Positions 5,159 to 10,415 of a stretch of 10,415 nt of DNA are shown here, in pieces. The translations under genes were made by a program, and so were the position numbers. Source of the stretch: Cyanobacteria bacterium OH_PDB_112. Its GTDB lineage: Bacteria; Cyanobacteriota; Vampirovibrionia; Gastranaerophilales; CAJFVJ01. The notes beneath the pieces were generated by a model. The model was not told the DNA's origin. It was given only the letters and a program-made list of their open reading frames with translations, and ran no database searches. The stretch spans positions 1 through 10,415 of the forward strand of contig JAEWLZ010000281.1 of the NCBI GenBank assembly GCA_023457295.1, in the 5' to 3' direction. Numbering within the stretch: the stretch's first letter is position 1; each line of letters starts with the position of its first letter.

Positions 5159-5187
5159 TTGTAAATATTTTACTACAATAATAAAAT
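5159..5187 (+). promoter_or_regulatory. Candidate promoter of the acidic-tailed protein gene
   Basis: TTGTAA (5159-5164), a 17-base spacer and TAAAAT (5182-5187), giving a leader of about 55 bases. The region is so AT-rich that other placements are possible. Confidence 0.4.
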
Positions 5188-5249
5188 ATTTTATTTTCAT
5201 CATTTTAGAATTAATTATATGAATTATCGAGCCCAGAAGGGGATATTAT

Positions 5250-5900
5250 ATGAGTATTACATTATTAGATACGCAATTTCCAAAAATTAATTTAAATGAG
5301 ACAAAGATTAATAATACTATTAAATCAAGCAATGCAATACCAAAAAATCAGCAAAACATCAATTTTGCTGGACATGGAGATGTTTTTGTAAAGCCTTTAG
5401 GTGAAGGGATGAGTAAAACCAAAAGATTTTTAAGTGAGGTCTTAGAAATTATAGGAAGTTCCACCCGAATGCTATGGAAAGATGGTAAAGAACTTCCAGT
5501 CAGCAAGAAACCTAAAATAGCAAAGTCTAGATGGGGGGATTATCCTGCCCATGTTATTGCACTTGTTGAAGAATATAATAGAAAACATCCTGATCATCCG
5601 ATATCTGTTCCCGATAGAAATGCCCCTATATCAGTTTTGGAGTCAGCGGAAAGAAAAGCACTATCACACCATGAAGACACATTCTTAGATGAAACTACAA
5701 ACTTTGGGGGAGAGCGTGCTCAACATGGAGATGGACTAACTCCTGATGGGGATGATTTACAAATAACAGATGGCCAAGATATGCCAGATTTAAAAGATTT
5801 CGAGTTACCTGAAACGCCTGATATAGATTCCATTGATATAACAGATCATACCGATGATATATTAGGACATCTAGGGGATTTTCTGGATCATTTATTATAA
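5250..5900 (+). CDS. Hypothetical protein with N-terminal F-x-G tag and acidic C-terminal tail
   Basis: A 216-residue protein with no family that I recognise. Residues 1-36 are polar and Asn/Lys-rich, ending in the tag-like QNINFAGHGD (35-44). A middle part (about 50-140) has a predicted helix KRFLSEVLEIIGSSTRMLW, a basic KKPKIAKSRWGDYP segment and a helix HVIALVEEYNRKHPD. The last 74 residues (143-216) are dominated by Asp, Glu and Gly, with repeated D-x-x-D patterns ending in DDILGHLGDFLDHLL. There is no signal peptide or membrane segment. The start is firm: AGAAGGGG lies seven bases before the ATG. The acidic tail could bind calcium or a basic partner, or be a disordered linker; nothing decides this. 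The tail is similar in character to that of the partial protein at the right edge. Confidence 0.85.
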   Translation: MSITLLDTQFPKINLNETKINNTIKSSNAIPKNQQNINFAGHGDVFVKPLGEGMSKTKRFLSEVLEIIGSSTRMLWKDGKELPVSKKPKIAKSRWGDYPAHVIALVEEYNRKHPDHPISVPDRNAPISVLESAERKALSHHEDTFLDETTNFGGERAQHGDGLTPDGDDLQITDGQDMPDLKDFELPETPDIDSIDITDHTDDILGHLGDFLDHLL

Positions 5901-5999
5901 ACCACCTGCGGATTTTAAAAAATGACTAGCACTGATAAAAGAAGCTCCTTGTTATGAAAGATGAATTTGCAGAGCAATCGCAGCACTATGAAATTTTAG

Positions 6000-8786
6000 T
6001 TAGCTCTGTAGTATTTCCACATTACCAAACCTAGCAAAATAATCCTTATTGGCTTCAATAGCCTCTTTATTTCCAGATGCCGTCATCAAATATGGTTGTT
6101 TGAGATATTTTTTTGCTAGTTTTTGAATATCTTCCACAGTTACATTATCAATAGCCTCAGATAAAGATTTATCATAATTGATTCCATACGAAGACTTATA
6201 GCCTCCTGCAATACGATCATTTCTTGTGGATGATTTTTCAAGTGTTGATAATAAGCCTTTTTGCAATAAGCGTTTAGCAGAATCCAGTTCTTCTTGAGTC
6301 AATGGCTTTTCTGCCAATTCATCAATTGTTTTATCAAAATCAGTGATAACTGTTTTGATATTTTTGCCACTTGATTCAGCTGATACTTTTGTTGATAAAG
6401 TCAATTTGTTAGTATGGTCTTGCAAATAACTTATTTCAGAATAGGCATCATATGCTATTTTATCTTTATATCTTAACTGTTGATATAATTTCGATTTTTC
6501 ATTCCCACCCAAAATGAGATTTAAAATTGACAGGCCGGCTGCATCATTTATATTATCGCTGTCAATAATTTTAAATATTTTATTTATTTCAATTTGACTA
6601 TCGTTTTTTGGCTCTAAAAATATTTTTGTCCCAGCTAAAGGATGGGAATTTGATTTGGCAGAAATATTACCATAATTATATGGTTTCAAATTAGGGACTT
6701 TATTTAACTTTTTAAATATTTCATCTTGAACATCTTTTAAATTTTCTTTTGGGATAGTTATAACCACCACTCCTTGAGCATTCTGCAATATTTGTCTATG
6801 GAAATCTTTTACATCATCAAGTTTCATATCAGGATTACTTCCCATATTTAAATAATAAGGGCTATCGCCTGATATTTCTGTATCAATTTTTTCGTTTAGT
6901 GTTTGATTTGGATTAGACATCGCCCTATCAATCATAAGTTTTGTTGTATAGAATTTCGGACTAGAAAAATCAGGATTTAATAAAATATCAGTAGCGTAAT
7001 TCAACATTTGCGTTGTTTTATCTGCATCACCATTTAAAATAGCGATAACTTCTTGAGGATTACCATCTATTGTCAAAGAAATATCGTCTTGGTCGAGTTT
7101 TTTCTTTTTTTCTTCAGATCCAATAAGTCTTAGCATTGTAAATGCTGTGTTTTCAGAAGGTGTAAGATTTTTCTCTGACAACAAATCAAATCTTACCGTA
7201 CTTCTTGCGATTCCTTGTCTTGAATCAATTACTACTCTGAGGTTATTTGGAAGAATGTATTCTTTAATATCCTCACTATTTATTTGGTTGCCATTTCCTT
7301 TAAAAGAAACATCTTTTGCCTTTTGGTTTTCGCCGATTTTTTGAGGATGAATAATTACTGTTAAGGATTTATTTATATCAAGATATTTTTGAGCAGTTTT
7401 TTGAATATCTTCAGGAGTAATTGAATTAATCATTGTAAATTCTTTAGATTTATCTATATTTTGTGATAACAAAGCTTTTTCAGATAAAATACTAGATAGT
7501 TGAAATGAGTCTTCAGCAAAGTACGACCAGTCAGATTTGATATTTTGTTTGATATTCTTTAACTCCTCTTCAGGAACAGGATTTTGTTTTAAGTCTTCAA
7601 AAATTGAATGAATGGACTGTAAATTATCTTCAATTTTACTATCAGAAATATTGCCGCGCAATCGTAATATTGAAGGGGCAGTTTTATTAGAAGAGATAGT
7701 ATCTTGAGAAAAATGTAAAGGTATAGAACTGTATTCCTGATTTAAATTATTTTTTTCAATTCTTTGATTAACTATAAAACGTAATGTTGTCACAAGCGCA
7801 ATTTCTTTGTCATCGTTATTTTCAGGACCAATGACAGTCATATTCACATACGCCATATTTTCATTTTTATCCAAGCTCTGAATATCTTTGCGGATTGCTT
7901 TTTGGATTTGATTAATCTTTGAATTTTGTATTTGAGTATTATTTTGAGGCGATTGTGACTGTTTTGATTGGTAATTAAAATATTTAGCAATAATTTTTAT
8001 TGAATTTTCATCAATTGGTCCAACAATAGTAGTAACCATGTTATCAGGTCTATAGAACGTGTTGTAATAATTTAATAAATCTTCTTTGTTTATATTTGAA
8101 GGTTTTTGAAGTGTAATATCATTAGAATTGTTCAGTCCAAGTAAATTTTGTGTAGTAATTTCATTTGCAAGTAAATAATTAGAGGTGAGCCTGCCTCTTG
8201 AATCCAATTCTTTTGTGATTATATTTGCTTCATTTACAATATCTTCATCTGCAAAATTTTTATTTTGTATCATTTCAGATTGAAGTTTTATCATTTTTTC
8301 AAATTCGTCAGGATTTGTGATCGAAGCTTCTATATAATATCCTGTAAAGTTTTTGTCGTTACGTGCATTGCAACTTGCACCGATTTCAGATAAATTTTTC
8401 TTGATTTCCGAGGTTTTTGGCAGTGAACAATAACCAGCTACCAAGTGTTCCAACAAATGGCTTGCTCCTTTTAGGCTTGGAGGTTCATTAACCTCGCCTA
8501 CTCCAACATAGGTGTGTATGACTGTCTGTCCCATCTTTGGAACAAGAATAATTTTATGACCATTTGATAATTCATAAACTTTACCTTCACCCAAATACGG
8601 CAATTTAAGAGTTTGAATTTCCCTGAAAGGCGGTTTTATTTGAGGTGTAACGTAAGCTTTAGAAACTTCAAGTGGAACAGAATGATATTCATTAGAATTT
8701 GGAACAGGACCAGAAATAGCAGAATTACCAGTGGGATTCTGCTTGAATTGAATCATTCGAGAATTTGTTATGTTTCTAACGTCCAT
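6000..8786 (-). CDS. M16 family zinc metallopeptidase (pitrilysin/insulinase type), two-domain
   Basis: A 928-residue protein made of two M16 units. The N-terminal unit (about residues 60-470) carries the inverted zinc motif HxxEH as HLLEH (110-114) and the distal glutamate region NEANIITKEL (E186, E193). It is therefore expected to be catalytic, cutting oligopeptides or small proteins inside a clamshell. The C-terminal unit (about 505-928) starts at YILPNNLRVVIDSRQG and lacks HxxEH, as is usual for the closing half. The YKSSYGINYD stretch near the end fits the family R/Y substrate-binding region. There is no signal peptide, but residues 1-50 are a polar leader with a tag-like IQFKQNPTGN, and a second tag, SFKGN (494-498), lies exactly between the units. 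The ATG at 8786 has AAAGG five bases upstream; a GTG two codons earlier overlaps that site and is less likely. Substrate and compartment are unknown. Confidence 0.93.
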   Translation of the reverse strand: MDVRNITNSRMIQFKQNPTGNSAISGPVPNSNEYHSVPLEVSKAYVTPQIKPPFREIQTLKLPYLGEGKVYELSNGHKIILVPKMGQTVIHTYVGVGEVNEPPSLKGASHLLEHLVAGYCSLPKTSEIKKNLSEIGASCNARNDKNFTGYYIEASITNPDEFEKMIKLQSEMIQNKNFADEDIVNEANIITKELDSRGRLTSNYLLANEITTQNLLGLNNSNDITLQKPSNINKEDLLNYYNTFYRPDNMVTTIVGPIDENSIKIIAKYFNYQSKQSQSPQNNTQIQNSKINQIQKAIRKDIQSLDKNENMAYVNMTVIGPENNDDKEIALVTTLRFIVNQRIEKNNLNQEYSSIPLHFSQDTISSNKTAPSILRLRGNISDSKIEDNLQSIHSIFEDLKQNPVPEEELKNIKQNIKSDWSYFAEDSFQLSSILSEKALLSQNIDKSKEFTMINSITPEDIQKTAQKYLDINKSLTVIIHPQKIGENQKAKDVSFKGNGNQINSEDIKEYILPNNLRVVIDSRQGIARSTVRFDLLSEKNLTPSENTAFTMLRLIGSEEKKKKLDQDDISLTIDGNPQEVIAILNGDADKTTQMLNYATDILLNPDFSSPKFYTTKLMIDRAMSNPNQTLNEKIDTEISGDSPYYLNMGSNPDMKLDDVKDFHRQILQNAQGVVVITIPKENLKDVQDEIFKKLNKVPNLKPYNYGNISAKSNSHPLAGTKIFLEPKNDSQIEINKIFKIIDSDNINDAAGLSILNLILGGNEKSKLYQQLRYKDKIAYDAYSEISYLQDHTNKLTLSTKVSAESSGKNIKTVITDFDKTIDELAEKPLTQEELDSAKRLLQKGLLSTLEKSSTRNDRIAGGYKSSYGINYDKSLSEAIDNVTVEDIQKLAKKYLKQPYLMTASGNKEAIEANKDYFARFGNVEILQS

Positions 8787-8923
8787 ACACACCTTTCTCT
8801 TGCTTGAATAAAAACATAATGGTAAAAAATAATTACTATTTTTATCTAAATTATTAATAAATATTTACAAAAAATTGAGTGTTTTAACAAAAATATTAAC
8901 TTTCAGTTTTGTATCAATTAACT

Positions 8924-8929
8924 TATAAT
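8924..8929 (+). promoter_or_regulatory. Candidate -10 upstream of the HEXXH gene
   Basis: A perfect TATAAT directly upstream of the AAGGAAAG Shine-Dalgarno (8930-8937). If used, the message would start inside or just after the Shine-Dalgarno, so a promoter further upstream in the shared divergent region may be the real one. Confidence 0.3.
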
Positions 8930-8941
8930 AAGGAAAGTTAA

Positions 8942-9850
8942 TTGAAAATAATATTTGCATCACAGGAATATGAAAATTCTCAACCCCAAAAACAAAAAAC
9001 AACTTTTGGGGCTGGTTTAACACCCAAAATGATGCACGAGATTCAACAAGCGGATATTCTTGAAATATCGGAAAAATTTTCAAAGAAAGGCGTACCCGTT
9101 GATTTTAAAGAAAATAAGGTTGTAGCCTGGTGTTGTTATAAAGTTGCAGAAATTTCCGGAGAATTGAAGCAGCATTTTGGCATAAACTTCCCTTTACCTA
9201 AGGGAATATTTTTGGAAGATTTCTCAAAATTAAATATTGATAGCCCAAATATACCTGGTTTTTGCAATTTACAACCAACAGAACTACATGTCGGCTCGAA
9301 AGAAATAACCCCTTCGAGGGTTATATTCTTTAATAATTTTGCAAAAGCTAAACAAGATTGTTCACCTCAATACAGTTGGCTTTATGATTGGAATAACATA
9401 AACTCAATAGCTGATATTAATCATGTGACAGGAAAATCTGCAACAAATTTATTTTTGGATATTTTTTTGCATGAATTTTCTCATGTATTCCACGAGGAGA
9501 GATTGTTAGATAAGCTTGGAGGGAAAGTTTTAGCGGAGAAAATCGAAACAACTACGGAAGATATGGGGAAAATCGCAGAATACAGACGAAAATATGGTTT
9601 AAAAGTGTCTAAAATTTGTGATTATGCTCTAACAAATCCACTGGACGCTGTAGCATGTGATATGTCTCGAGTCATTTCAAATAATTTGGATAAAAACACA
9701 TTAATGCCGGTGAGAAATCCTTTTAAGGATACACCTTATGAAAAATTATATTTTTGGAGTTCTAAAAGACTTAGAATCTCAGAATACTCAGATCAAGACA
9801 AACCTTTAACTGAAATTTTAAGGAATTTTTGGAATGGAAAGTTTGATTAA
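8942..9850 (+). CDS. HEXXH-type metallopeptidase-like protein (lineage-specific family)
   Basis: A 302-residue protein with a zinc-protease motif HEFSH (177-181) in a helix preceded by LFLDIFL. A possible third ligand lies downstream in NPLDAVACDMSRV (232-244; D235 or D240). The N-terminus carries a tag-like TTFGAGLTPKMM (20-31). Other clear stretches are LPKGIFLEDF (85-94), GFCNLQPTEL (106-115) and the C-terminal LTEILRNFWNGKFD. It resembles a family that I associate with gut Gastranaerophilales, but I know no tested function; peptidase activity is inferred from the motif. The start is a TTG: AAGGAAAG is well placed before it, and the nearby ATG at 8970 is out of frame. There is no obvious signal peptide. 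It diverges from the M16 peptidase gene across about 155 bases. Cysteines C64, C65, C108, C140, C226 and C239 are unusually many for a cytoplasmic protein of this size. Confidence 0.85.
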   Translation: MKIIFASQEYENSQPQKQKTTFGAGLTPKMMHEIQQADILEISEKFSKKGVPVDFKENKVVAWCCYKVAEISGELKQHFGINFPLPKGIFLEDFSKLNIDSPNIPGFCNLQPTELHVGSKEITPSRVIFFNNFAKAKQDCSPQYSWLYDWNNINSIADINHVTGKSATNLFLDIFLHEFSHVFHEERLLDKLGGKVLAEKIETTTEDMGKIAEYRRKYGLKVSKICDYALTNPLDAVACDMSRVISNNLDKNTLMPVRNPFKDTPYEKLYFWSSKRLRISEYSDQDKPLTEILRNFWNGKFD

Positions 9851-9885
9851 ATTGTATTAGCTAAAATAAGAATCCAGTAAAATCT

Positions 9886-9902
9886 AAGATATAATCTTTT
9901 AA
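9886..9902 (+). terminator. Weak candidate terminator between convergent genes
   Basis: AAGAT-ATA-ATCTT followed by TTAATT, placed 35 bases after the HEXXH gene and directly before the stop of the convergent partial gene. The stem is only five A/T-rich pairs, so the evidence is thin. Confidence 0.3.
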
Positions 9903-10415
9903 TTACTTGATATCATTTAAATCTAGTCCGTCTAAATCTAGTTTATCAAAAGAATGCAGTTCTAAATTATCTAAAAAAGTATTATCTGAAATATTGCTTA
10001 TTAAATCTAAATTTTTAGAATTAGCTATATTATCTATAACATGGTCAGAAATACCAAAGTCAAGACCTAGCGAAGCTAATTTCAAGACAGTTCCTTTAAT
10101 GCATTGTTCTTTTTTTGATTCAAATAGTTTACCTGATTTATCAAATATATTCTTTGATACTTTACATAAACGGAGAGCTAGCTTTTCATATTGTTCGTCT
10201 AATTTAGTAGATATAGAATAAATTTTAGCGTGGATTAAATCACCATTTTTGTATAATTTGCCATATCTAACATCATCTTCATCAACACCATTCTCAAATA
10301 AACTATCGTTGAAGTTTTCTATTGTGTAAATTATATTTTTTTCTGATTTATGCCTATCATTTGTAATTACATTAATTCCACCCTTCCAAAAGTTTTTTAC
10401 TACTCCAAATACATC
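9903..10415 (-). CDS. Hypothetical protein, C-terminal 170 residues (cut by window edge)
   Basis: The minus-strand frame stays open from the stop at 9903-9905 to the right edge with no stop codon, so this is the C-terminal part of a larger gene. The visible part begins DVFGVVKNFWKGGINVITND and includes EDDVRYGKLYKNGDLIHAKI, with a Lys-rich middle (CKVSKNIFDKSGKLFESKK). It ends in an Asp/Leu-rich tail, DKLDLDGLDLNDIK. No family is recognised and no membrane segment is seen. The tail is similar in character to that of the acidic-tailed protein at 5250-5900. An in-frame TTG at 10085 could suggest a shorter 60-residue gene, but the continuous open frame with protein-like composition upstream makes that unlikely. 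It is convergent with the HEXXH gene. Confidence 0.75.
   Translation of the reverse strand, partial: DVFGVVKNFWKGGINVITNDRHKSEKNIIYTIENFNDSLFENGVDEDDVRYGKLYKNGDLIHAKIYSISTKLDEQYEKLALRLCKVSKNIFDKSGKLFESKKEQCIKGTVLKLASLGLDFGISDHVIDNIANSKNLDLISNISDNTFLDNLELHSFDKLDLDGLDLNDIK

Noticed and set aside
5954..6034. Plus-strand 26-codon frame beginning MKDEFAEQSQHYEIL
   Set aside because: The start looks protein-like, but there is no Shine-Dalgarno and the last third overlaps the end of the M16 gene on the other strand.
7147..7344. Plus-strand open frame inside the M16 gene
   Set aside because: A shadow of the peptidase coding strand with no start signal.
8865..9083. Minus-strand 72-codon open frame over the start of the HEXXH gene
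   Set aside because: It overlaps a better supported gene and its composition is not protein-like.
9907..10221. Plus-strand 104-codon open frame at the right edge
   Set aside because: It is the mirror of the partial minus-strand gene, whose frame stays open to the window edge; the Ser/Lys-rich product is typical of an antisense reading.

Overview
The window is an AT-rich bacterial segment. It most resembles the gut lineage Candidatus Gastranaerophilales (Vampirovibrionia, also called Melainabacteria). This rests on overall composition and on lineage-style proteins that carry a short F-x-G-like tag near the N-terminus (NFAGHG, SFKGN, TFGAG). It also rests on the look of the HEFSH metallopeptidase-like protein, which resembles a repeated family I associate with that group. 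The assignment is from memory and is not proven by any marker gene.

Layout. Positions 1-1290 hold housekeeping genes. A cut-off cob(I)alamin adenosyltransferase (BtuR/CobO) and an XRE-type regulator lie on the minus strand. Divergent from them, on the plus strand, are 5-formyltetrahydrofolate cyclo-ligase and a complete tRNA-Val(UAC) with its own promoter and terminator. Positions 1290-2720 are accessory. Two diverged copies of a tRNA-downstream block (about 1.26 kb apart) flank a minus-strand gene with a possible PD-(D/E)xK nuclease core. The right-hand copy is preceded by what looks like a decayed tRNA 3' end with an intact terminator.

Positions 2685-3752 carry a small DUF2188 gene, whose leader can fold into competing helices and a pseudoknot, and a membrane-protein gene broken by two homopolymer frameshifts behind an intact promoter. 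Positions 3749-4606 encode a clear DinD protein. The stretch 4607-5249 is mostly non-coding, with a doubtful small helix-turn-helix ORF and four tightly spaced hairpins.

Positions 5250-10415 hold lineage-specific proteins: an acidic-tailed unknown, a large two-domain M16 peptidase, a divergent HEXXH metallopeptidase-like protein, and the C-terminal part of another acidic-tailed unknown that runs off the right edge. The two peptidase-like genes share a divergent intergenic region. No CRISPR array, transposase, integrase or recognised defence cassette is visible. The points most worth a second look are the duplicated tRNA-downstream block, the DUF2188 leader RNA, the frameshifted gene at a U_UUU_UUA heptamer, and the shared N-terminal tag.
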